A stretch of 27,514 nucleotides of DNA from a virus. Below are positions 6,336 through 16,200 of the stretch, piece by piece. Made by a program: the position numbers and the translations under genes. The notes beneath the pieces were generated by a model. That model ran no database searches and was not told where the DNA came from. It saw only the letters and a program-made list of their open reading frames with translations. The first letter of the stretch is position 1; each line of letters starts with the position of its first letter. The stretch spans positions 1 through 27,514 of IMG/VR virus record IMGVR_UViG_3300021963_000534; one strand, given 5' to 3'.

Positions 6336-7563
6336 CATCAAGGTTAAAGGATTTACCCCCCACGCTGACCAACGAGTCAAGATAGATGCGATAGAGCAAG
6401 GAAACGCAAAGTATATCGTTCTAACAACGGGTCGTCAGTGGGGGAAAACTATGCTTGCTCAGAACCTTATATTAAAGTGGGCAATAGAAACCCCGAACCA
6501 AACCTTGATGTGGGTCAGTCCGGTATATTCTCAAGCAAAGAAGGTATTTGATGCGTTGGATAAAGCAACGGCAGAGTCGGGGTTAGTAGTCAATTCTCAC
6601 AAGTCCAACTTCACCATCAAGTTTGTAAATGGTAGTATCATCTACTTTAAGTCGGGGGAAAGACCCGACAGCATTCGTGGTTTCACTTTAGATTACCTTA
6701 TTGTTGATGAGGCTGCGTTCCTAAAAGATGAGGTATGGAACCAAGTACTCAAACCTACGATTTTAGTGAAGGGTAAAAAGGTTCTGTTCATCTCAACACC
6801 GAAGGGTAAGAACTATTTGTATTCGTTATCAGTTAGGGGGAGTGATGATGAACAAGGACAATACCTATTCCTCAAGGGTAGTTCCTACGATACCCCCTTT
6901 ATTAGTGAGGACGAACTAAATGAAGCAAAGAGGTCATTACCGGAGGATATATTCCGTCAAGAGATTTTAGGTGAGTTTATAGATAGTGGGGGTGAGGTGT
7001 TTGTTGATATAGACCGATATTGTATTTTACCTTCCTACTCCCCCCGTGATATGAAAAAGAAGTATTGGGCAGGGGTAGATTTTGGACGACAAAATGACTA
7101 TTCGGTATTGACGATATTTGATGAGACCGGTAACCTCGTTTATTTTTATCGTGAGAGACAAAAACCTTGGGGTGAGATTATCAATACCATAGCAACAAAA
7201 CTCCGTGAATACGATGCTCAAGCACAAGTGGAAGTGAATAGTATTGGGGATGTCCTTTACGAGCAGTTAAAACAAAAGTATAGTAAGGTAGAACCCTTCG
7301 TAACAACCAACGCATCTAAACAAAATATCGTTGAGGATTTTATCTACGCAACTAATGAGGGGTTAGTCAAACTCCCGACTCAAGACCTAAACCCCCAACT
7401 TTATAGTGAGTTAAAAACCTTCACCTACGATTACTCACTCAAGACCCGTAAGATTACCTATGGTGCGATTGAAGGAGCCCACGATGATATTATTATGTCC
7501 CTTTGTATCGGGTATAATACCCTCAAGGAACGAAAGACGAAGGGGGTATATCACATATATTAA
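6319..7563 (+). CDS. terL: Terminase large subunit
   Basis: This is the ATP-driven DNA packaging motor with headful or site-specific nuclease. Walker A is TTGRQWGKT (36-44), Walker B LIVDEAAF (127-134), and the coupling motif STPKG (159-163). The RNase H-like nuclease domain begins at GVDFGRQNDYS (D254, D260) and closes with HDDIIMSL (388-395). At 414 residues it is at the short end of normal and looks complete. The start is TTG at 6319, overlapping the small subunit by 17 nt. No in-frame ATG precedes Walker A by a sensible distance, so translational coupling from the upstream gene is likely. It is the last gene of the operon that begins at 1273. Confidence 0.95.
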   Translation: METKNNIKVKGFTPHADQRVKIDAIEQGNAKYIVLTTGRQWGKTMLAQNLILKWAIETPNQTLMWVSPVYSQAKKVFDALDKATAESGLVVNSHKSNFTIKFVNGSIIYFKSGERPDSIRGFTLDYLIVDEAAFLKDEVWNQVLKPTILVKGKKVLFISTPKGKNYLYSLSVRGSDDEQGQYLFLKGSSYDTPFISEDELNEAKRSLPEDIFRQEILGEFIDSGGEVFVDIDRYCILPSYSPRDMKKKYWAGVDFGRQNDYSVLTIFDETGNLVYFYRERQKPWGEIINTIATKLREYDAQAQVEVNSIGDVLYEQLKQKYSKVEPFVTTNASKQNIVEDFIYATNEGLVKLPTQDLNPQLYSELKTFTYDYSLKTRKITYGAIEGAHDDIIMSLCIGYNTLKERKTKGVYHIY

Positions 7564-7577
7564 AAAACGGGGAAACT

Positions 7578-7585
7578 TATATTTG
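7578..7585 (+). promoter_or_regulatory. TATATTTG box, 5 nt before a start codon
   Basis: TATATTTG followed by ATAGT and then ATG 7591. It matches the Bacteroidota -7 element TAnnTTTG and is repeated with the same 5-nt spacing before the genes starting at 18834 and 27284 (minus strand). If it is a promoter, the mRNA would be nearly leaderless. No clear -33 box is seen. Confidence 0.5.
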
Positions 7586-7590
7586 ATAGT

Positions 7591-8360
7591 ATGGAGAAAC
7601 ACTACATCGTATATGATGGTAATGAATATGAGATTACAGAACCTACGATTGAGTTTTGGAACCGACTTGTGTTGTTAAAAGATTTGTATGAGGATAAGGA
7701 CTTTTCCCTTATGATAATCTCAATGGCAACGGGGTTGGATATTGATGAGATTAAAAAAGCAGATTGGGAAGGGGTGTATGAAACCTCAAACTATCTTGCG
7801 GACTACTTCCTAAACATCAGTGATAAGTTCTACAACACCTTTGAGTTCAAGGGTAAGAAGTATCAATTCATTGACCTTGAGAACCTAACCTTCGGGGAGT
7901 TCATAGATTTGGAGGAGTTTTTCAGCAGACCAGTAAGTAAAAAACAGACCGAACTAAACTATCTAATGGCACTCCTATATCGTGAGGTAGATGAGGACGG
8001 GAAACTAACCCCCTATGATGCGACGAAGGTAATGGAGAGAGCAACTTTGTTTAGAGCATTACCGATTAGATATATGAGGGGTGCGCAGCGTTTTTTTTTT
8101 CATTTAAGACGCATATTACAAGCAAGTACCCGCTCTTATTTTCACAAGAAGATGTACCAGATGAAGTGGAAACTACAAAAACTTTTGAGGGTTTTTGGGG
8201 TTGGTATGGAACACTTATATTTTTATCTGGTGAGGATATACTTAAAGTTCAAGAAGTGGCACGCAAAAACCTTCTTGAAGTCCTCAACTTTTTGACCTAT
8301 ATCAAGGACTTAAACCTAATGAAAGAAAGAGAACTTAAAAAACAACTACTAAAGGGATGA
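7591..8360 (+). CDS. Tail assembly chaperone-like protein, -1 frameshift at a T10 run
   Basis: Frame one runs from ATG 7591 and reads well up to RGAQRFFF (about residue 170), with segments such as KYQFIDLENLTFGEFIDLEEFF that I know from tail-chaperone-like proteins of Bacteroidota phages. After the run of ten T (8091-8100) this frame turns into basic, biased sequence ending at 8295. The -1 frame instead continues sensibly: SFKTHITSKYPLLFSQED, then FEGFWGWYGTLIFLSGED, and a helical end closing at 8360. Joined, they give a 256-residue protein. The -1 frame stop overlaps the next ATG (ATGA), which supports it being translated. The cause may be programmed slippage as in gpG/gpGT, a real mutation, or a homopolymer miscall. 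The position, right after the terminase and far from the tape measure gene, is unusual. Confidence 0.65.
8091..8100 (+). other. T10 slippery run (frameshift site)
   Basis: Ten consecutive T in the frame cgT TTT TTT TTT cat. A -1 slip on T TTT TTT keeps all pairing and moves the ribosome into the frame that is clearly coding downstream. Eleven or eight T would also restore a single frame, so a length error in the assembly is equally possible. Confidence 0.6.
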
Positions 8361-9658
8361 ACTATGTAAGTTTTAAGAATATTATTGAGGACTTAAAAAC
8401 CCTTGAACTCAAACATAAGCAGTTAAACTCCTTTGGTATCGGGGATATCAAACAACTGATATACCTAACTCAACAGAGGGACAAGCAGAATAACACGACT
8501 GCGTGGAAACCCCCGATTTATCCGTTGATGTATGTTATCCCTCAGAATGTTCAACAAGATGACAACTTTGTAACCTATCGTTTTAATGTCCTAATATTGG
8601 ATATTATGAACGCAAATAACTACGACATTGAAGTAGATTTATGGAGTTCAACCCTACAAATCGCACAAGATATCCTTGCTCAGTTCAAATATTCCGTAAC
8701 AATACAACAAGGGGACTACGAAGCAAGATACGATTTGGTATTACCGACTAATATAACTCCGTTTAGTGAGTCGTATGATGACATTTTAGTTGGTTGGAAC
8801 CTTGAACTACAACTCCAAGTTGATATGCCACTTGATAGATGTATCGCACCATTTGAACCTTTTGTTGAAATATCACCCACACCTACACCTTCGGTTACCG
8901 CTACACCAACAATGACCCCAAGTATTACACCTACGAATACTTCAACTCCAACTATGACCCCCACTACTACTCCAAGTACGACTCCTTCAGCGGTATGTCC
9001 TCAGAGTTTAATAGTAGGGGATTACTCAGTTGTTCCCGAACTAAACGGAACCTATGATAGAGTTTATCCCGGTGGATTTAGTTATGGTGTTATTGGATTC
9101 AACGGAACAACTTTTGAGTTTCAACAAGGTCAATACGGGGGTAGTTATTACCCGTTATTCGTCAATACAAGTCCCGGTGCTCCTTATTCCGCAACTACAC
9201 TTGCGTATGATACTTTAGAAGGTGCTTGGAATATATTTGAAGGGTCACCAGTTGATGGAACTTTAGGGACAAGTAGTTTCATTCCTTGGTCAACAAGTGT
9301 AATACCATTTACAGAAGGGGTAATAACCGCATCGTTCCCAAGTACTGGTTGGAAGGAAGAACTACTAAATCCAGGAACGGATTTATTTTATTTGACATAT
9401 CCTTCGGTTTGTCCTTCGGTAACCCCGACTACAACACCAACCAAGACCCCGACTCAAACACCAACGGGAACTCCTACGAATACCCCTACTCAAACTCAGA
9501 CTCAGACTCCAACTAATACTCCTACGGGAACTCCAACTAACACTCCTACACCAACTTTAACGCCAACACCTACGACCCCCGAAACATTCCATATTTTAAG
9601 TGAGGGAAGTGATGCTTTGACTACTGAAGGTGATGACAATATTGACTATCAAAACTAA
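8357..9658 (+). CDS. Tail protein with two Thr-Pro linkers and an added domain
   Basis: Residues 1-170 form a compact domain (YPLMYVIPQNV, FNVLILDIMNANNYDIEVDLWSS cut at about 85-107, ITPFSESYDDILVGWNLELQL) of a type common in Bacteroidota phage tails, possibly a tail terminator or completion protein. Then comes a Thr-Pro-rich linker (about 173-211), a beta-rich domain of about 140 residues with aromatic and Gly/Thr-rich strands (212-355), a second, longer Thr-Pro linker (about 354-408) and a short acidic end. The extra domain looks like a surface display module, and its two flanking linkers suggest it was inserted as a unit. The start shares ATGA with the frameshifted gene. The tail-terminator label is tentative. 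Confidence 0.6.
   Translation: MNYVSFKNIIEDLKTLELKHKQLNSFGIGDIKQLIYLTQQRDKQNNTTAWKPPIYPLMYVIPQNVQQDDNFVTYRFNVLILDIMNANNYDIEVDLWSSTLQIAQDILAQFKYSVTIQQGDYEARYDLVLPTNITPFSESYDDILVGWNLELQLQVDMPLDRCIAPFEPFVEISPTPTPSVTATPTMTPSITPTNTSTPTMTPTTTPSTTPSAVCPQSLIVGDYSVVPELNGTYDRVYPGGFSYGVIGFNGTTFEFQQGQYGGSYYPLFVNTSPGAPYSATTLAYDTLEGAWNIFEGSPVDGTLGTSSFIPWSTSVIPFTEGVITASFPSTGWKEELLNPGTDLFYLTYPSVCPSVTPTTTPTKTPTQTPTGTPTNTPTQTQTQTPTNTPTGTPTNTPTPTLTPTPTTPETFHILSEGSDALTTEGDDNIDYQN
8874..8990 (+). repeat. Thr-Pro linker repeat DNA, copy 1
   Basis: Imperfect 6-nt units based on ACN-CCN (Thr-Pro with Ser/Thr/Met variants) encode the first linker of the tail protein starting at 8357. The pattern is shared with 9415-9581, 16030-16083, 16269-16430 and 23468-23758. 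Confidence 0.8.
9415..9581 (+). repeat. Thr-Pro linker repeat DNA, copy 2
   Basis: A longer run of the same unit (TPT, TQT, TNT, TGT variants), including near-identical DNA stretches such as ACTCCTACGGGAACTCC. It encodes the second linker of the same protein. Confidence 0.85.
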
Positions 9659-9672
9659 AAAATAATACATAT

Positions 9673-10566
9673 ATGGCAAACTTAAAAATATCTCAATTAC
9701 CAAGTACCACCACTACAACAACGGATGACTACTTTGTAAAAAATAACTCAACTGAGACAACCACTAATAAGGTAAAAGTTGTTGATACTATAGGACTAAC
9801 TAAAGGTTCCGGTGCTAATAGTATAAAGTCCGCATCGTTCCTTTCAAGTACCCCCGCTACATCAACGGGTAATGGTTCAGTTGCTATCGGTAATGACGCA
9901 GAAGCAAACGCCGACTATACTACTGCGATAGGGGAAAGAGCAGAATGTTTTGACTCAGTTAGGGTCAATTCAACTGCGTTAGGTGCGTTTAACCGAGTTG
10001 CTCAATACTCAACTGCGGTCGGGAATAGTAACATAGGGGTTGGTGCGGCTTCAACAGCGGTCGGTAAAAGTAACCAAGCATCGGGAGGTAGTGATGTTGC
10101 TATCGGGGACTCTAACCAAACTCAAGGTACTGGTTCCATTGCTATCGGTAAAGGTAATATTGTAACTCACAACTATGCTGCTTGTATCGGGGAGGCTGTG
10201 AATAGTGTTTATGCTAACACCACCCATTTAGAGAGTTTATGGATTGATGACAACTTGAGTTTTTCACAAGCATCTCAGCAGAACCTTTCAACTTTCACGG
10301 TGGATTTATCTCAAAGCACCTACTGGTCAATTACCCTAAACCAAGACGCAGTACTCAACTTCATCAACCACAGACAAGGTGCTATCTACTACATTTATAT
10401 TCTCAATACGGGAACCTATAACTTTACTTCAGTATCAACTGCTGTAGGAAACTTATTTTTTGATGGTGGAGGTAGAAGTGCTATAACACATAACTCAAAA
10501 GATTTGTGGGTTATCAACGCATATGGTAATACTCAATTAGTTACGCAACATAAAAACTTTGTATAA
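9673..10566 (+). CDS. Tail fibre-like protein with YadA-head-like repeats
   Basis: The first 45 residues (MANLKISQLPSTTTTTTDDY) are a typical start of phage fibre and appendage proteins in Bacteroidota. Residues about 65-175 hold repeated SVAIG, TTAIG, STALG, STAVG, DVAIG, SIAIG units spaced 14-20 residues apart. This is the repeat of YadA/Hia trimeric adhesin heads, which fold as a left-handed beta-roll trimer. The C-terminal 100 residues form beta strands ending in YGNTQLVTQHKNFV, probably a capping or receptor-binding tip. It should act as a surface fibre on the virion, probably trimeric. Borrowing the adhesin fold from bacteria is plausible but not shown. Confidence 0.75.
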   Translation: MANLKISQLPSTTTTTTDDYFVKNNSTETTTNKVKVVDTIGLTKGSGANSIKSASFLSSTPATSTGNGSVAIGNDAEANADYTTAIGERAECFDSVRVNSTALGAFNRVAQYSTAVGNSNIGVGAASTAVGKSNQASGGSDVAIGDSNQTQGTGSIAIGKGNIVTHNYAACIGEAVNSVYANTTHLESLWIDDNLSFSQASQQNLSTFTVDLSQSTYWSITLNQDAVLNFINHRQGAIYYIYILNTGTYNFTSVSTAVGNLFFDGGGRSAITHNSKDLWVINAYGNTQLVTQHKNFV

Positions 10567-10583
10567 TAAAAAAAACAACAACT

Positions 10584-10814
10584 ATGAAAATACAGATTAA
10601 ACCAGCACCAAGATTTTTAACTTATGTTGAAATCGCAGCAGTCAATGTATCATTAGATAACTCAGCACTTGTAAATGGTTGGGTATCTAACCCCGAACTA
10701 CTAACGGAAAACTTCAGTCTTTATATGGACCCAGAAACCTACTCTCAATGGGGTGATGATGACGCATTCGTTATTGACTGGACATTAGAACAACTTGGAT
10801 TAGAAAGACCCTAA
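10584..10814 (+). CDS. Small hypothetical structural protein (76 aa)
   Basis: I do not recognise this product. It is acidic (many Asp/Glu, WGDDDAFVIDWTLEQLGLE near the end), with a beta-like first half (FLTYVEIAAVNVSLD) and no membrane segment. It sits between the fibre gene (17 nt before) and an HK97-gp10-like gene (3 nt after), so it belongs to the structural unit. Size and location would fit a small fibre-associated or tail-completion factor. Confidence 0.6.
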   Translation: MKIQIKPAPRFLTYVEIAAVNVSLDNSALVNGWVSNPELLTENFSLYMDPETYSQWGDDDAFVIDWTLEQLGLERP

Positions 10815-10817
10815 TAT

Positions 10818-11348
10818 ATGGACGCAGAGTTACAAGCATTTATGACCCGTTGGGGTGAGTTGTTTGTCCTTGAACTCAAGGCAAGACTGAATAGTGCTTA
10901 TGACTCCGCACCGGGTTACAACGGGGACGCATACACCTCAGCAGTAGATGGTAAGGTAAGAAACTCTGACTACAGAGCAATGCGTATCAAGTCAGACCCT
11001 AATTCAGACCTATACAAAAGTATTCAATATCAACTCACCCCCGATGGATTTGAGTTGTTGATGAATGACTATTGGGAGTATGTCAATTACGGAAGATTAC
11101 CTGGTAACTATGTCCCGATAAGTCCTTTAGTAGATTGGGCAAGCACTAAAGGGTTCCCTAACCCCGTGAGTGCTGCGTTCGGTATCAGTACCAACATCAA
11201 AAAGTTCGGTATCAGTCCAACTTATTTTTACGATAATGCTATCCAAGCGTTGGAGGAACAATTCGCAACATCACTTGACGCACAAGTCGGTAAAAGTATA
11301 GGTGAGTTTTTTGACCGATTATTACAAACAAACATAGAAACAAAATAA
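10818..11348 (+). CDS. HK97 gp10-like head-tail/tail completion protein
   Basis: This 176-residue protein has the pattern of the HK97 gp10-like family: an N-terminal helix (FMTRWGELFVLELKARLNSAY), a middle strand pair, then YWEYVNYGRLPGNYVPISPLVDW at about 93-115 with the 'Y.n.GR.PG..p' signature, and a C-terminal helix (FYDNAIQALEEQFATSL). Such proteins join head and tail or finish the tail tube. It shares TAATG with the next gene, so the tail genes are translated as one string. The exact joint it serves cannot be told from sequence. Confidence 0.65.
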   Translation: MDAELQAFMTRWGELFVLELKARLNSAYDSAPGYNGDAYTSAVDGKVRNSDYRAMRIKSDPNSDLYKSIQYQLTPDGFELLMNDYWEYVNYGRLPGNYVPISPLVDWASTKGFPNPVSAAFGISTNIKKFGISPTYFYDNAIQALEEQFATSLDAQVGKSIGEFFDRLLQTNIETK

Positions 11349-13237
11349 TGAGTATTACATTTTATCAATCTCCTCTGTATTATACCCCCACTAATGCTCA
11401 ACACGCATACACGGTGGGTTCAACTTTATCTGGTAATACCGACTTTAGATATGTGGTTGATATTTGGATGAACCCAAGAGAAACCAACGCAGAAAAGATT
11501 GGTAGAATAAAGATTGCTCCCAACACCTTCGGGTATGGTATTTTTGATATCGGGGACATCGTTAAAAACTATATTAAACCTAACCCCCGTAGTGAAGCGG
11601 GTCAGAGGAGTCGTAATGCGACCCCCAATTCAGTTACCGGTGTTCCTGGTGCGATTATTACAAACTCTAATATCATATCTGCGGTGTCCCCTATAGGAAC
11701 GAACGCAGTTGCTTATGTTCCGTCTAACGCATTCAATACAAACAATACCTACGAGTATCTACCCCACATCGCAGAATATAGGATTATTGTAGGTGAGGAA
11801 TGGACTACAGCAACGGGTACTACAACGAATATTTGTACCGACCCTTCAGTTCCTTATTCCACGGTGGAGTTCGTAGCAACTACGGAACCCGTAGAATATC
11901 CGGGAGAACCTAATACGATTGAATGGACTAACCTTGCTGAGAACCCCGCTTGGGCTGTAACAAATAACCCCGGTTGGAGTTATCAACATATCAGTTATGG
12001 TGGAACAATAATATCAAGTGGAAGTGGGGATACTTCTAATGGTTCATTTTATACCTCAAGTGAAAGTCCCGTTCCTGGTGACTATCTTTATATTACCGAA
12101 CTCGCAACGGGTTGTATTACGACTTATCAGTGGGAATATGAGGTATCGGGTTGGGGTTTTGTAAGCACTTATTGTCCCCCTTGTTATACAAGTTTAGGGG
12201 ACTTCATAACGATTTGGCCTGGAGTTCAAGAAAACAAAACGAACTTCAACTATAACAACATCTACTGGTCGGGTAATACTAACGGGGACGAGAACTTCAA
12301 GTATTGGGAACTTTACAAATATAAGTTCTATCCCTTTACTGGTATTACGGAGTCGCAACCCGCTCAGTTTTTAACGACATTCGGTGATGAGTTATTTACC
12401 ACTACGATTGACCGATTTGGAACAAGTCAAACGACTGATAGGGCGAGACGCAGATGGCATCACCCCGAGTGTCCTATCGTGTTATCTAACTTTTTTAAGG
12501 ACTTTAACGACCAGTATGTAACCGGTAATGTCAATTCATTAGGGTTTAACTATTCTACAACTCAAGACGGGTCGTATCAAGTCCAAGCAATATCTGCGTT
12601 GTACCCCTACGGGAACTATGATACATCACCTAAAAATAGGATTGTATATTCGGTTCCGTTTAATAATACTTGGGCAGGGGGTAAAGCAGCATTTTGGAAC
12701 CAAACTCAAGGTAACATCGGTGACCCTACGCTCAGAATAAGTGAGGTGGTTGAATACTACTTTTGGGACGCAGATTGTTTAAGTGACCCGCAACACTTCC
12801 TTTTCCTCAACAGAAACGGGGTTTGGGACACATATACATTTGATAGGAAGAACATAAAAACCTTCGGTAAGGAAATATCCACCTATGGGCAAGGACTCAT
12901 TAGAAACAACCCTATTTACAACCCGTTCTTTTACGATAAAAGGGATGTAATCTACGACCAACAAGTCGTTGAGGAAGTGGAAGCACAGAGTAACTTTATG
13001 GTTGAGAATGACCGAAAAATTGTTGAGGATTTATTCTTATCTACTTCGGTATATCTTATCAAGGACAACTACTATTTTGGAGACCCCGCACCTCAATATA
13101 GTAAGACCCCGTATTTGATACCGGTGGTTATTGTATCTAACTCCCTTCAAGAGTATAAACAGAGGTATAATAAGTTGTTCCAATACACTCTGACCTATAG
13201 GTATAACCCGAACCAACTATTCCGTAGTAATCTGTAA
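11348..13237 (+). CDS. Large tail/baseplate protein (629 aa), unknown fold
   Basis: This is a beta-rich 629-residue structural protein with no catalytic motif. The N-terminal 110 residues (FYQSPLYYTPTNAQHAYTVGS, FGYGIFDIGDIVKNYIKPNP) are a type common in phages of Bacteroidota. Residues about 155-280 look like an insert of Ig-like strands rich in Thr/Ser/Gly, with several Cys. The C-terminal part has aromatic-rich beta segments and a helix near 540 (QQVVEEVEAQSNFMVEND). It sits between tail-completion and the 1141-residue protein, upstream of the tape measure gene, and is probably part of the tail tip. It shares TAATG with both neighbours. Confidence 0.65.
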   Translation: MSITFYQSPLYYTPTNAQHAYTVGSTLSGNTDFRYVVDIWMNPRETNAEKIGRIKIAPNTFGYGIFDIGDIVKNYIKPNPRSEAGQRSRNATPNSVTGVPGAIITNSNIISAVSPIGTNAVAYVPSNAFNTNNTYEYLPHIAEYRIIVGEEWTTATGTTTNICTDPSVPYSTVEFVATTEPVEYPGEPNTIEWTNLAENPAWAVTNNPGWSYQHISYGGTIISSGSGDTSNGSFYTSSESPVPGDYLYITELATGCITTYQWEYEVSGWGFVSTYCPPCYTSLGDFITIWPGVQENKTNFNYNNIYWSGNTNGDENFKYWELYKYKFYPFTGITESQPAQFLTTFGDELFTTTIDRFGTSQTTDRARRRWHHPECPIVLSNFFKDFNDQYVTGNVNSLGFNYSTTQDGSYQVQAISALYPYGNYDTSPKNRIVYSVPFNNTWAGGKAAFWNQTQGNIGDPTLRISEVVEYYFWDADCLSDPQHFLFLNRNGVWDTYTFDRKNIKTFGKEISTYGQGLIRNNPIYNPFFYDKRDVIYDQQVVEEVEAQSNFMVENDRKIVEDLFLSTSVYLIKDNYYFGDPAPQYSKTPYLIPVVIVSNSLQEYKQRYNKLFQYTLTYRYNPNQLFRSNL

Positions 13238-16200
13238 TGCTGTATTTAAGATGTGAAATAAATGGTGAGAAAAGGTATATTGACCTTTACCCTGACCAAA
13301 GTATATTCGCAGACTATTCGTTTGCGGAGATTGAGGATATTACCACTAAAAACTCCCCCTATACGAAGTCATTTAGTATCCCTGGTAGTAAGACCAACAA
13401 CGATATATTCCAACACTTCTACAACTTTAATATCGCACTGACGGATTATGATATTAGAAATGCGTTTGAAGCATCGTTTGAAGTAGATGGGTATGAGATT
13501 TTAACGGGGTATATTCGTCTTGAGAATGCGAATATCACTGTGACTGAGGTTGAATACAATGTAACCTTCTATTCTCAAGTCGGGTTATTGTCTGCTAACA
13601 TAGGGGACAAGGTGCTTCGGGATTTAAGTTTTTCGGGATTGTCCTACGGGTATAATCCAAGCATCGTATCCTCAACTTTATACGACCAAGATTTTCAGAG
13701 CACTCAAACTTCATTAGGAACAGAACTTATTTATATGCTTGCGAACTACGGATACGATTATGATGATGAGTTGAATATCATATCGGGTTCAACTCCTATC
13801 CTTGACTTTAGGAGTGCGAGCGTTCCGGGTTATTTTGACTACATTGGTAGTCCCGTTAGATATTACTATCTCAAGCCAGCGGTACAAGTAAAATGGATAT
13901 ATGAAAGAATATTCCGTGAAGCAGGTTATACCATCAACTCTGACTTCTTTAACACCGCATATTTTAAGAGGTTCTTTTTACCTTTTACCTTCTCAAGTGA
14001 TAGTTTATACCTAAACCAATCTTTAGTTCCGTTTTTCCATTGGAAAAATGACGAACGATTGACGAATAATATCAACACTCAAACAATTAACTGGACTAAC
14101 CTACCAACCGCAGTAACGACTCAGTTTGAAAGGGTACTTCAATTACCCGTTATTGTTGATAACATCAATGCTCATTTTTATTCTAACTATACCTTTGTTG
14201 TACCAGCAGAAGGGAACTATCAAATAAGGGTTACATTCGGTGGATTTAACCCCGAACCCTATGACCCCCCGTATTCAAACGGATTCAATGTTTCAGCAAG
14301 TATTCACTTCCACCAAGTTGAGCAAGGGGGACATAACGGAACTACGGGAACCACCGTGTTCTATTCGGGTGAAGTAGTAGTCCCTGCTGACCAAGCGTGG
14401 TTGCGTTCTTATACCTTCAATGCGTATTTAGCAACCAACTACGATTATGCCTTTGATGTTAAGGTCAATTCTGGTACCGTGGATGGTATCTTAAACTACG
14501 CAGAACTTGAAATACTTGACGGACCCAGATATGTTATTGGAGATGTAGATTTATCTAAAGAGTTACCCGAAACTGAAGGGTTACAGATTGACTTTATTAC
14601 GGGTATCAACAAGAGATTTAACCTTGTAGTTGTCCCCGAACCTGGTGAGAAAAATGTATTGAGGGTTGAACCCGTAGTAGATTTTATCGGGAAGGGTGAT
14701 GTATTGGATTGGAGTAGAAAAATTGACTACAATTCAACTATCAATATCCAACCTACAACCTCACTTATCAACGGAACCTACTATTTTTCCGGTGAGAAAG
14801 ATGAGGACTATGGTAATACGGAGTTTAATAAGACAACCAACAATATCTACGGGACTCAATATGTTCAGTTAAACACGGACTATAAGAGTTCTCAAACTGA
14901 GTTCAACGATGGATTTGCGAATGCTGTTGATGATATCCTACAAAATATCAGTAGTCCTAACATCACTATACCGATTTACTATATCACTCGTGAGGAGAAT
15001 AATGAGGGAACCCCCGAACTTTACTATAACGCAAGAAAAACGATACCCCGTATTGTCTTTAGGGGACTGAACCTACCCGCATTTAATGTCGGTTATTTTA
15101 GTTCATCGGGAAGTACCTATGTGAATTCATTTTATCTTGAGACCACGAATGTGGATATGTTCCCTATCTTCAACCGATTTACAACATACCCCTTCGGTCT
15201 AACTGGATTCACCCACGCAGTCAATTTTAACAAGCGTCAGAGGTTCAATAACTATGAATACGACTTTAGTTGTTATGAGGATTTATACGATGTCTATTAT
15301 GAGGACTATATCCAAGACCTAACCAACTCAGATAACCGAATATTGACGGGTATGTTCTACCTATTACCAGAGGAAATAGCAGCACTAAAAGGTAATGAAA
15401 GGATTTTTATATCGGGTAACTATTACCGAATAAATAAAATCGCAGCATTTGACCTAACCAGACCTGCTTTAGTGGAGGTGGAACTGGTCAAACTAACTAA
15501 AGAATATGAACCTCACCGAACCCGTTATTTTAAGTTAGTGAATTGTGCGAACCCCCTTGATGTTAAGTATGGTAATACGGACTTAAACTTTACCCTATGG
15601 GCATATGTCGGTAAAAGGTTCCGTATAGGTGCTGAATGTTATACGATTTTAAGGGACGATTATAGGGATAATGTTACCTACGAAAGATTTACAACCACCT
15701 TCCAATCGGGGTCGTTCCTACCTATGATATTCAACGATTGTACTTGTATATCCCCTATTATTGATGTTCAAGTTTATGATGAGTTAGGGTGTTCAGTTCC
15801 GTCTTCAACTCCTGCGGCGAGTCCTGGTGGAGAAGGATTTATCTATTATATCCTTGATAAGTGTGGTGAGCCTCAGCAGTTCTTGGGTCGTTCTACGATT
15901 TTATACCCTATCGGCACTGTGGTTAGATTGAGTAATGGATTCTGTTATGTTGTGACCTCTTATACAACGATTGTAAATACGAACGATATTGTTGCGTCTT
16001 ATGAAACTTGTGAAGAATGTCAAACGATAACTCCTACACCGACCCAAACCCCCACTGTGACCCCGACTTCAACACCACCTCCGTGTGAGTGTCTTGAATT
16101 CACCTTCTTTAATACTAACGATTACCAAGGCACTGTGGCGTTCGTAGATTGTTATGGAGTACAACAAATTAGGTATATCGGTGGTCGTCAATACCTCATT

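Noticed and set aside
8100-8295. The zero-frame end of the chaperone-like gene as a true C-terminus
   Set aside because: The 65 residues after the T10 run are basic and biased, like an out-of-frame reading, while the -1 frame is well-formed and overlaps the next ATG.
9232-9239. TATATTTG inside the tail gene as a promoter
   Set aside because: It is within coding sequence with no start codon nearby. It is kept in mind as proof that the motif alone is not specific.
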